Shown: positions 54,117-64,000 of the stretch, in pieces
Layout of the letters: every line of letters begins with the position of its first letter
Position numbering within the stretch: position 1 is the first letter of the stretch
Source of the DNA: Morinoia aosen
Taxonomy: Eukaryota > Arthropoda > Malacostraca > Amphipoda > Talitridae
Direction of reading: 5' to 3'
Length of the DNA: 64,000 nt
NCBI GenBank assembly: GCA_030386875.1
Contig: CM059560.1
Location: forward strand, 47,844,757-47,908,756
The notes under the pieces: generated by a model
What the model saw: the letters and a program-made list of their open reading frames with translations, nothing else
Databases searched by the model: none
Told to the model about the DNA's origin: nothing
Made by a program: the position numbers and the translations under genes

Positions 54117-57100
54117 CTACTCTTCTACCGGACCGGCGGATCTTAGAGCGTAAGGACGTCTAGCTGCCGGGGTGGGTAGGGGTGAGGGTGCTTCAGGCCT
54201 TGTTACATAGATGTCGTCATCGCTGCTTTCCGAATCGCTATCGTCGTGACGTACTTCGGTGACGTGCTCGACGCTCCTCCCATTCCTTCGAGGACGCTCG
54301 TCTTGTATTACTATTGTCTCCTCTGGTTGAAATGACGCGGGCTTAAGTCTATTTCTGTGGACCGTTATCTCGTGCCGGCGGCCGTGGACTTGTCGTATTA
54401 CGACGTTCATCGGTGTTGGAAGGGCCTGAATTCTGTACGGGCCTAACCAATTAGGTCGGAATTTACCCATCGCCTTGTTTCTTCCTGCTGTATTCCGTAG
54501 GAATACGCAGTCGCCGACTCTAAGTTCTCTATCTCTCACGCACTGATATCTCACATTTTTGTCATGTGCGTTTTGGCTTGCTGACATCGCGTTTTCGAAC
54601 GCAATTTGCAATCTGGCAAAAGCGGCGTGAGGAAAGTTCTCCTCCACAGCATAGTTTAGTATCCTGGGCTGCAGAATATCAGACAGTGGCAAAGGAGCGT
54701 CGCGTCCATGGAACAAGAAGTACGGTGTGTTGTCTACCGAGGCATGATACGAACAGTTTAGGGCGAGCGTGGCGAAAGGTAGCTGCTCGTCCCATGATGT
54801 GAGATCCTTCTCTACTGTTGTGGCCAACGTTGTCTTTATCAACTTGTTGAAGGCTTCCGTCATACCGTTACTGGCTGGGTGGAAGGCCGTGGTGAAATGC
54901 AACTTGGACTTTAAAATGCGGCACATTTCTTGGAAATTTTGGGCGGTAAACTCCGTACCTCGATCTGACACGATGTGTTCCGGACAGCCATACCTGCATA
55001 CATAGTCCATGAATGCTCGCGCCACTGTTTCGCTCTTCTTATCGCGCAATGGGTACGCCTGCACGTGTCTCGAGAAATGGCACACGATCGTCAGAATATA
55101 TCTATGTCCGGCGTGTGACTGTGTCAGCTCTCCAATGAGATCAATCCCCACCCTTTCTAATGGTCGTGAGACTGGCGGTAATTCGCCTATTTTTGCTTTG
55201 AGGCCCCCGTGCGGACTTCGTTTCTGACACGTCGTGCAATTTTTCACGTGCTCTTGCACGTGTCGTGCCATATTTGGCCAAAAGAATAATTCTCTAGCAC
55301 GGTGGAGGGTCTTTTTTGCCCCAAAATGTCCGGAAATTCGCGTATCGTGCGACATTATTAACGCGGGCTTTATTAGAGATTCAGGAATCACTGCACGTTT
55401 GTAAATGTCTCCACTGTCTTTAACTTCCAGGTAGAAAAGGCAATTTTTGTCCAGCACGAAATCCTTATACTGGCTCGGATCTGTCACCATTTCGCCCTTT
55501 CCTTCCAATGCGTTGATGACCTTGGCCCAGTGCTGTGCTTTGCGCTGCTCCATACTTACCTTTTCCGCACAGAAAACTTCGTACGGGTCCAGCGCTTCCG
55601 TCACGGTCGGGCGGACGGCTGCCACTCCGCGTGAGAGCGTGTCTGGAATCACATTCTCCTTGCCGGGTCTATACGAAATTTCATATTCGAACTGTGACAG
55701 TAGCACTGCCCAGCGGGCGATCCGTGGAACGGTAGCTTTGTATTGGAACAAATATCGCAGCGGCTGATGGTCTGTTAGGATCTGAAACTTCCGACCGTAG
55801 AGGTATCGAGCAAAATGGCGGACGTTTTCCACAATAGCTAAGCTTCTCTTTCGGTTGTAGAGTACCGGGTCTCCGCCGGTGTAAATTTCCGTGAATAGTA
55901 TGCTATCGGGTGATCCAGGCCGTCCTTTTCTTGCGTCAGTACTCCTCCCAGAGCGACATCACTGGCGTCGGTATGCAGCCTGAACGGTCGCTCGAAATCT
56001 GGGTAACCCAACACCGGCGCTTCAGCTAGGGCCGATTTGAGCGCGTCGAATGCGGCCTGATGTTCGTTCGTCCACGCAAACTTGGCACACTTCTTAGTCA
56101 ATGCCGTCAAAAGTGCGACTCGCTCCGAGAAATTTGGTATGTGTCTTCGATAGTAGCCTGCCATTCCCAAAATTCTTCGTACATCTTTCGGTTTTTTCGG
56201 TGGTAACAACTCGCGAATGGCCGTGATTTTCCTTTGGTCGACTTGAATTCCGTCCTTCGAGACAACATGACCTAAATACTCGATGGAGGGTTTTGCAAAG
56301 CTGCACTTTTTCAGAGACATTTTTAAACCTGACTTCTGAAAGAGAGCGAGAACTTCTTCCAAATGAGCGATGTGATCCTCAAACGTCTTCGAAAATACCA
56401 CTACGTCGTCTATGAAAACGTAGCTCGTTTTTCCAATCACTGGCTCTAACACTCGATTGACCAAACGCTGGAATGTGGCCGGAGCTGTAGTCAATCCGAA
56501 TGGCATCCTCTTGAATCGGTACTGAGCCGACTCAGTAGCAAATGCTGTCTTGTCGCGGTCTGCTTCCGCGACAGGAATCTGCCAGTAGCCTGACTTCAAG
56601 TCTATTGCTGAGAAGTAGCATGCGCCTCCGAGGGACTCCAAAATTTGCTCGATGCGTGGCATTGGATATTTGTCTGCGAGCGTGACTTCATTAATTCGTC
56701 GAAAATCAACACAGAACCTATGCGTGCCGTCCTTCTTTTTGATGAGGAGCACTGGGGATGCCCACGCGCTTGCTGATGGCTCAATTACATCCATTTTTAA
56801 CATATTCTGCACTTGTTCTTCGATTGCTGCGCGTGTTGCTTGGGGTAGCGGCCACTGTTTCGTAGCAATCGGCGCCGCGTTCCTGATGTCAATTCGATGT
56901 GGGAGCAAGTCACATCGTCCTAAATCTTGCTCATGCTGAGAAATGGCTGGCGCATACTTACCGATGAGCGCTAACAAACTCTCACGCTGCTGCGTGTGCA
57001 GATGCTCTAGGCTTGGTACTTCCGCCTCGGGTAGCTCGTCGGTTATACCATACTCACCATCGTCACTGCTCACTGTTGGTAGCACCGCCGCGACCTCAGA

Positions 57101-58530
57101 CTGTCGCATACTTACCCTTTTTCTTTGTCTGATCAAATTGATCGACTCTCCGGCATACTTACCGTCCTTAAATGCATACGAATGACCGTTCACGATCACT
57201 CTACTATCATATCTACCGGTCATGTCCAGCGTCACCTTACCTATGCGCTGGAGTAAATCGAGCCCTACTAGTATGTCTCCTGGATAATTTCCGACCTGCG
57301 CTACAACCGTGTCGTGCACATACGTTTTACCTCCTATCTTAATGTTCAGCGCGATTCTGCCCCGCACATCTATTTCTGCGCCACTTACTGTACTTAACTT
57401 TAGCTTGGCCGTCTTTATTCTTACTGTACCTGATCCTGCCGACACAATTTGTTCAGCCGTTTCCGGCCTTATTAGACAGCACACCGATCCGGAGTCCAGG
57501 AATGCTTCGCAGTCTTGTTCATTCACTTTTATTTTTATGATCGGCTTTGTCTCGTGTGCATCGGCAGGCGGGGCTAGTTTTTTATATTAGGCGGGCCTTG
57601 TGCATATCGCCACGGTGTGTTGTTATCCCTGTTGAAACTCCGATGGGCTGCGTGGTTCGGGCCTTGTGCCTCGCCTAACTGTCGGTTCGGCTGGGCTGGG
57701 TTTTGTGACCGCCACTGTGCCCTACATTGTCTGGCCATATGGCCGGCTTGGCCACAGTTGAAGCAGTTTATGGTTCTTCGCTGTACGTTCTGGGCAAATG
57801 TATTTTGTCTCGGAATCACCGCTGGGTTGCGACACTCTCGAGAAAAATGGCCTACTTGGTTGCACGACCAGCACCTAGGTGGTGGCCGGGGTGGGGCGGC
57901 TTCTACTGCATCTATCGTGCAGATCGGCCGGCGTGGTTTCTCGTCCTCCAGCATCCTTTCGCATTTCTGTGCCATCTTGACACAATCTGCGAGCCGTTCT
58001 GGTTCGTATGTTGCCATTGTCTTCTTCAATGCCGGGTCGAGACCATTGATAAACACGCTCGCCAAGAGCTTGTCGCGAGATGCTGTTTTTTGCAGCTCCA
58101 CGATAACATGCGCCAAGGCAGCCGAGGCGGTCTCCAGTCGCGAAGCAAACTCTTCGATTGTGCCCCGGTTCATTTTTATTGCAGCCAGTTCCATATGTGC
58201 ATCCGTCAGCGAAATGCTTTTAAGGAAACGATCCTCAAGGCGTTTGGTCAGCTCCGTCAGATCGCATTCTTCGAGCTCGGGGTTTGAATCCAGGAAGTTT
58301 TCTGCTGTGTCGGTGCAGAGATATCTGATGACGTCAGCGCTTCGGGCGTCTGACCAGTTTTCTAGGAGTGCCCTTTTTTTCACTGTGTTGAGGAACTTCA
58401 CCACGTTCGACTTTCCGTCGAATTTTGGCAGTTTGCCAAGCACTGGCCCGCTTGCCGCTGTTTGATCGGTTCCTGCGTCCTGTTTATTTGCAGCAGTACT
58501 TCCCGAGTTGCTATCTTCGTTCTTTCCCAT

Positions 58531-59700
58531 TTTGCAGCTTGAACTCCGCGATGATCAGCACAAAAATTATTTTATATATTTTTTTCCAAGTCTATCTATT
58601 TGCAGTTGCAACTCACACGCACTACACTGAACCTCTAATTTTTACGATAAATACTGGTATCCAAGCATAAACACACAAAAAAAAATTTTTCGGGTGTATC
58701 CAAGAGAGGAAATATGAAGGCCCCACTGGCAAAAATTACCGAAATGCGGACTCTCGTGCGTAGGGCATCAAATCATAAGTCAGGAGGGAATCTCCTAACC
58801 AAATACCGTTAATTAAACGAGTCCTATACCAGCACAACTTTGCGTAACTATTTACGTTAATCTTTCCCTCAATTTGCAATGTTATTCTTGCATAATCATC
58901 TCACTGATCCTAGTTCAGCCCACGACACACAAAAATATTATATATTTTCTTTGGACAACCGAATAACTGTTATGTGGAGTGTTGATCTCTTCCCCAAACA
59001 CCGCTAAGGAGCGACCGACAAAATGCGGACTTGCTACGTATTATTTCTTTCCTAGGGAACACACGAACATTTAAATGGATGTTTCTACAGACGAATCGTT
59101 GGTTTACCCCCAATAACAGAGTAGAATGCCACAATAATATCTATTTGCAAACTAGATTTGCACGAACAATCCCTAAATTTGCAATCCTGCTCACAACACA
59201 ATATTCACCCAATATGTACCTAATTTACAACACAGAGAGCACGAGAATCAAATGTCTCTTCCGAAGACATAACAAAAAAAAAATACTATTCTTAAAGAAT
59301 CTTCGATGCTTCTACTTCTCAGGTGCAGCAATCCCTACCAAATTGAAATGCACTTTCTTTTGGCTTTCTCGCGCTCAAGGACTGGCTGTAAGGTTTTATG
59401 GCTGGGTCCGCTTCTAATCTCACAGAAAATGACACTTCCTGGCTGCACCGCGATATGCGCTATATCTGTTAGGGGCTACACTCACATGACACACATCGAA
59501 CAGAGAACAATAAATAAGTAAGAATTTGCAGTTGAAGACATACACAGAAATGAAATGAAATGGTGGTTACTTACAGTTTTTTGTTGCTCTTGGACGCCGT
59601 TGCCCGCTTGCAGCTGTTGGACTGGTTGCTTCTTCTGTCTTGCTAACACAATATTCTCTCTCTCTCTCTCAGATTGGGAAGCTTACACCGCTGGCTCCAC
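58531..59700 (-). other. 5' leader of the long-LTR gypsy
   Basis: About 1.2 kb between the 5' LTR and gag, AT-rich, without a convincing open frame. A CT-dinucleotide run lies at about 59655-59680. Confidence 0.5.
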
Positions 59701-61239
59701 TGTATGAGTCGGGTTTTTCTTCCGCACTCTCTATGTTCAAGAGTTCGTTAGTTCTGTTTCTTTCTGACAGATTCCTCCGGTATGACTTTACGTTACAGGT
59801 ACGAGAAAGGTAGCGCTGATAGCTGCCACCACGAGGCGTGTAGATAGCCTCGACTAAAATTAAAGGATTGGTTACGTTAACTCAGATTGTCAATTTGGTA
59901 GCGATGGCTTATGGCCGGCACGTGTTTCTTATGCCCCTTTGAGAGAGATGAGAGAGAGGATATAGATGAGGCCCAGGTTTTTTTTTATTTATTGATGGGA
60001 AGGCAAGTACGGATGGCAAGAGCACACGAGGTAAAAACAACATATAAATATCGGGGGACAATACGACCATCACCTCACGATCTTCCTTCGATCGATTTCT
60101 CACGACAACAGACTGTGTACAAACAGCCAACACACGAGCCAAGGAATGGGTAACCACCGAAAGTATGAGCCAAGGTAAGCGTATAGCAAACGCTTGAAAT
60201 CATGCGCCCTCAAAACAAGTCAATGGATTTTCGTTGATCGTGCCACGCTCTACTCGAACACAGTCTCGAAATTCAACTATTGAAGATATGGGCTTTTACT
60301 ATCAACTCAAATTCCTAAGTATCAAAACCGGCTGTTCGTCGTAAACCTCAACTGCACTCTAGAACGTCCGTTCCCGACCACGGCTCTCTACACCGTTCTC
60401 AACGACGGCTACCCGCGAAGTGTCCTCTGCCCGTCCGACATAACTCTCGCTTGGACAGCGCTCCCCCCTGCCCGAAGGGGGGGGTGGTCGCCACACGAGC
60501 TGGTAACAAGGGGTGGCTAGGGTTCTGAGCCGCTCCTCCCCTACACAACCGGGGGTACGGCTGGGGGGGGGAGGGGTCGGGTCTCATGGCCTCAGCCCTC
60601 CCTCTAGCCATGGCTAATTCAACGACTGATCCCACGCTCGGCTCCCCAGCTACACGATCGGGACAGGCACATTGTTTTTATATTAAGGTCTGGATATTTT
60701 ACTATCCCTGACCGACGCTAATCAGCCCCAGCGCTTCTCAGCGCTGTGTAACCGCGGCAGCCCAAGCGCACCAACTTTATCGAATTTAATATGACCAGTG
60801 TTCCGTATGAGAACGTCCAGATCGTGCATTTCCCAAACCCAAGCATGACCGCGGGCATTACTTTTTATGACCCGTGTATTCAGAGATCTCGTCTTAACAT
60901 CAATTATATAATTTCGCTCGGCAACGCCAACGACAAAGATGGGATGAATCTGGCTTCATACCCTGACTTTATACAAATGCTCTCGGTTGAATCTCCGACG
61001 TGCTTACACATGACGATCACCGATGCGAGGCTGGTTTACTTCGATCAGGTTTCTTTTGTGAGACGGTGTTCACCGGTTGCCGACGTCCAACGTTGTTTCT
61101 TGCACTTCGAATTATTAACTTTCAAATTGCAGTTTGGTAGAAGGCAAGCCGGCGATTGCCGACCTGCTGCGTAATGCAACCTCAGCCCTCGTGCGTGGTG
61201 CTCTCTCGTGCGCTCAAAAATCCTCCTCTAATGTACTTG

Positions 61240-61450
61240 TTCGCCGCTTATATACTCTCGCTTGTTTTCTTTTCCAGACTCTTCTCGAACCTTCCCAAAC
61301 ATTTTGAGCTTCTTCCAAGCAAAGATTAGGTGTTTCCCTTAGGATTGGTGGAAATCTTGCCTGCTTCGGGTTGCCGAAATGTAATTGGTGCGTTCTCTGC
61401 CACACCCATGCGCCTGATTCGTTCCAGAGCGCTGATTGGCCGGCGGGATG
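61240..61450 (-). promoter_or_regulatory. Heat-shock-type promoter of unit 2 (HSE + TATA + CCAAT)
   Basis: On the minus strand: CCAAT boxes (plus ATTGG at about 61345, 61384 and 61435), a perfect three-part heat-shock element GAA-gg-TTC-ga-GAA (61282-61294), then TATATAAG (61247-61254) about 30 bases downstream. It lies at the position equivalent to the unit 1 promoter, although the surrounding sequence has diverged, so the arrangement is kept more strongly than the sequence. Confidence 0.62.
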
Positions 61451-61727
61451 TGTTCCCCTTCGAAGCTGCCTCGTCCGGGCGTTCCCACGCAACGCATGTG
61501 TGTTGTGTGCTTGTGTTGTGTGTGTCTTGTGTTGTGTTGCCTAAATGTGTTTTGTGTGTTTATGTGTACGCCTGCGCCAGCTCTCTCGTCGAACGCTACC
61601 CACTTGAGCTCGACATATTTATAGCCAGACTCATGTCGAAACCTGAGAACAACGCCGTTCTTGTAGAGTTCTGCGGTTACAACATCCTGTCCACTGTCCC
61701 TGGCTCAACAAGATATTGTATTTCCCC
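61451..61727. other. GT-rich segment upstream of the unit 2 promoter
   Basis: 61498-61570 is a TTGTGTGTGT-rich stretch. A CA-rich stretch occurs at the like position upstream of inverted unit 3 (about 63550-63620). No gene recognised. Confidence 0.5.
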
Positions 61728-61905
61728 AAGTAAAGTATTTTGAAGTGAAGTCTTTCCTCAAATAAAGTATTTCCCAAATTTCCCCGAGTAAAGTATTTCC
61801 CAACAAAGGTGAATTATCTCCTGAAATAAGGTATTTCCCAAATTTTCATACTTCTTCGAATAAAGTATTTCCCAAATTTCCCCGAGTGAAGTATTTCCCC
61901 ACATT
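61728..61905. repeat. AAAGTATTTCCC tandem units
   Basis: About six degenerate copies of AATAAAGTATTTCCCAAATT with a period near 24-36 bases, placed between unit 2 and array 3, the same relative place as the spacer at 48028-48142. Confidence 0.75.
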
Positions 61906-63205
61906 TTTCACTTTTTCCAGACTTTTTCCAGACTTTTCTCCACTTTTTTCAGACTTTTTCCAGATTTTTTTTCCACTTTTTTCAGACTTTTTCCAGACTT
62001 TTTTCGCTTTTTTCAGACTTCCTCCACTTTTTTTCACTTTTTTCATTTTTTTCCAGACTTTTTTGTTCACTTTTTCCAGACTTTTCCAAAACTTTTTTTT
62101 CACTTTTTCCAGACTTTTTCCAGACTTTTTCCAGACTTTTTCCAGAATTTTTCCAGACATCTTCCAGACTTTTTCCAGACTTTTTCCAGAATTTTTTTTA
62201 CTTTTTTCAGACTTTTTCCACTTTTTTTTACTTTTTCCACACGTTTTCTAAACTTTTTTCACTTTTTCTAGACTTTTTCTAGACTTTTTTCAGACTTTTT
62301 CTAAACTTTTTCCAGACTTTTTCCAGACTTTTTGTAGACTTTTTCCAGACTTTTATCAGACTTTTTCTTCACTATTTTTAGATTTTTTCCAGACTTTTTT
62401 TTCACTTTTTCCAGACGTTTTCTAAACTTTTTCTTCACTTTTTCTAGACTTTTTCCAGACTTTTTACAGCCTATTCCTTAACTTTTTCCAGACTTTTTCC
62501 AGATTTTCTCTGCACTTTTTCCAGACTTTTCCAGACTTTTCCAAACTTTTTCAGATTGTTCCAGACTTTATCCAGACTTTCTACGGAGTAGAAAAAAGGT
62601 CTTGAAAAAGTAAAAAAAGGCTTGAAAATGTAAAAAAGGCTGGACGAAGTGAAAAAAAGTCTGGAAAAAGTAATGATAAGTCTGGTAAAAGAGAAAAAAG
62701 TATGGGATGAGTGATGAAAAGTTTTGGGAGAATGAGAAAAGTCTAGAAAAAGTCTGGAAAAAATGAAAAAAGATTGGAAAAAGTGAAAAAATGTTTAGTA
62801 AAAGTCTGGAAAAAGTCTAATAAAAAGTCTGGAAAAAGTCTAGGAAAAGTCTGGAAAAAGTGATGAATAACAGATTGAAGAAAGTGGAAAAAGTCTGGAA
62901 AAAGTCTAAAAAAGTCTAGAAAAGTCTGGAAAAAGTTTGAAAAAAGTCTGGAAAAAGTCTGGAAAAGGCTGAAAAAAATCTAGAAACAATCTGGGAAAAA
63001 AAAGTTTGGAAAACGTCTGGAAAAAGTAAAAAAAAGTGCAAAAAGTGAAAAAAAAGTCTGGAAAAGTCTGGAAAAAGTGAAAAAAAAAGTCTTGAAAAAG
63101 TCTGGAAAAAGTGAAAAAAGACTGGAAAAAGTCTAGAAAAAGTGAAAAAAAGTTTGGAAAAAGTCAGGAAAAAGTGAAAAAAAGTCTGGAAAAAGTGAAA
63201 ATGTG
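61902..63205. repeat. Satellite array 3, 11-bp unit, with one inversion at about 62580
   Basis: ACTTTTTCCAG units to about 62575, then CTTTCTACGGAGTAGAAAA, then CTGGAAAAAGT units to about 63205. The junction and the following 150 bases (GGTCTTGAAAAAGT, GTAATGATAAGTCTGGTAAA, GATGAAAAGTTTTGGGAGAA) are the same as at the first inversion of array 1, so the inversion was duplicated with the array. Confidence 0.95.
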
Positions 63206-63880
63206 AGGAAATACTACTCTCATAAAATGTATAATATGTTTTTGGGAAATTTTCGAGAAATACTCGTAAAATATATTTTTTTGGGAAACATGCTCGTAAA
63301 ATGTTTTTTGGGAAAATACTTCACTTCATGAAAATGTCAAAACCGTTATCACTGGTATTCTTGAGCGTGAGAATGTGGGCCAAAGTTTACCCGTGTGTTT
63401 TAGCGATATCTCAAGTGCGAGCTCGACACAAGAAAAGCTGAGCTGGAGAAACGTGTGTATAATATTTCACGGCCTCAAGAGCCCAACATTGATAAATGCC
63501 AACCTTGCGACCAGCACTTCACCAGACTGAGAGCGCAGGCATCGTGAACGACTCAAACACACAACACACATCGAAGCACACACACACACACACACAAAAC
63601 AAGCGCACACATCGCACACAGGGCGAGACTTCGGAGGGCAAGAGGCGGACGTGACGTAGGGACAGAGTCCCGCACGACCTGAGCCAATCAACGCTTGCCT
63701 AGCGATCACGCGAGAAGGTGTGTCTGAGCACACACCAATGGGAGTCCCAGACGTCAGAACAAACAAGCATCCCGCTAATCAGGATGCAGATACGGCCTCT
63801 GTAGAATGAAATGTTCGAGATCAATCTCGAAGGAAGAAAGGGAAATACTTATAAGGGGTGGGATGAAGCCTCGTGAGGGA
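63206..63880 (+). promoter_or_regulatory. Heat-shock-type promoter of inverted unit 3
   Basis: Inverse copy of 47.7-48.14 kb. On the plus strand: CCAAT at about 63683 and 63734, heat-shock pentamers (63804-63833, TTC-ga-GAT-ca-ATC-tc-GAA intact, the first GAA changed to AAA), TATA-like CTTATAAGG (63849-63855), predicted start near 63880. A CA-repeat run lies at 63575-63600. Confidence 0.55.
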
Positions 63881-64000
63881 TTTTCCACTCAGTGACGCTA
63901 CGAGAGAGACGCATAATCAAGGAGGGTTTTTGCAGCCGGAATACCGGCAGACGCCGGTATTACCCGGCATTATACCAAGTCCGGTGTTGACTGCAAGTGA
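63880..64000 (+). ncRNA. Unit 3: start of a third, inverted satellite RNA gene (cut by window end)
   Basis: Inverse of 47560-47680, including the AATACCGGC/GCCGGTATT hairpin (63940-63961). It reads away from array 3 toward the right edge, so its own satellite tail, if present, lies beyond the window. Confidence 0.35.

Larger units (their letters stand above)
49883..60975 (-). mobile_element. Ty3/gypsy LTR retrotransposon with 1.28 kb LTRs, young, nearly whole
   Basis: LTRs 49883-51159 and 59701-60975 begin TGTATGAGTCGGG and end GACTTTATACA, with fewer than ten differences noted by eye. Target duplication AATG (49879-49882, 60976-60979). The purine tract GTGGGGAAAGGG lies inside the left LTR; a primer-site-like TGGAGCCAGCGG lies inside the right one. 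Gag about 57.6-58.5 kb with two CCHC knuckles (CWSCNQVGHFSREC, CFNCGQAGHMARQC). Pol about 54.1-57.5 kb: protease (FLDSGSVCCLI), reverse transcriptase (VFIDDVVVF), RNase H, integrase (SDRGTEFTAQ, HPASNGMTEAFN). About two breaks. Roughly 3 kb between pol and the 3' LTR is unassigned. Confidence 0.94.
48911..61220 (-). ncRNA. Unit 2: second candidate heat-inducible satellite RNA gene, split by a gypsy
   Basis: 48911-49882 matches unit 1 (46379-47365) at roughly 85 percent by eye, including the intron (49021-49208; donor CG|GTAAGC, acceptor TATGCAG). The match resumes at 60976 (AATGCTC) after the gypsy element and runs into a promoter at 61.25 kb with predicted start near 61220. The satellite tail is array 2. 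The gypsy insertion lies in what would be exon 1, in the same sense. Unit 1 and unit 2 differ by many indels and share no conserved long open frame, in keeping with a non-coding RNA. Confidence 0.4.

Noticed and set aside
44795-64000. Polinton-like or giant element bounded by the inverted 47.6/64.0 kb copies
   Set aside because: No polymerase B, packaging ATPase, capsid or integrase of that type lies between; the genes inside belong to a separate gypsy element with its own target duplication.

Overview
The window looks like arthropod, most probably insect, nuclear DNA. The evidence is one intron-bearing host gene with good splice sites, BEL/Pao, Copia and Ty3/gypsy elements, a mariner, an esterase-type (CR1-like) LINE, Penelope-like remnants and AGGTTAGG-like simple sequence. 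The species cannot be named from the sequence. More than 80 percent of what can be read is transposon or satellite.

Layout. 1-8.8 kb: the first four coding exons of a minus-strand host gene whose helical domain matches the N-terminal part of translation factor eIF2B subunit beta. Its first intron holds a 3.75 kb hAT-like element (8-bp target duplication) that itself contains two inverted Penelope-like fragments. 8.8-12.2 kb: a TTAA-flanked non-coding transposon, a complete mariner with an open transposase gene, and a tRNA-type SINE. 13-19.4 kb: four fold-back elements of one family (GGTCAA ends, 8-bp duplications), one inserted into its own kin and one into an old LINE copy. 19.4-24.5 kb: a near-complete LINE (ORF1 with an SGNH esterase domain, intact ORF2) inserted into that old LINE. 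24.6-25.1 kb: another Penelope-like fragment. 25.7-37.7 kb: a three-level nest, gypsy inside a Copia LTR, Copia inside a second copy of the TTAA element. 37.8-43 kb: a broken BEL/Pao relic abutting a broken gypsy relic.

44.8-64 kb: three arrays of an 11-bp satellite (ACTTTTTCCAG), each tied to a ~1.3-1.8 kb non-satellite unit. Each unit has heat-shock elements, CCAAT boxes and a TATA box in promoter order, followed by a ~1 kb leader, a conserved ~188-bp GT-AG intron, and then the satellite. This is the layout of a heat-inducible satellite long non-coding RNA gene, reminiscent of Drosophila hsr-omega. One unit is split by a young 11 kb gypsy element with 1.28 kb LTRs. I regard this repeated 'heat-shock promoter + intron + 11-bp satellite' unit as the most interesting candidate in the window. 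The function is inferred from the sequence only.

Relative ages can be read from nesting and LTR divergence: TTAA element older than Copia (3 LTR mismatches in 277), older than the gypsy inside it (1 in 413).
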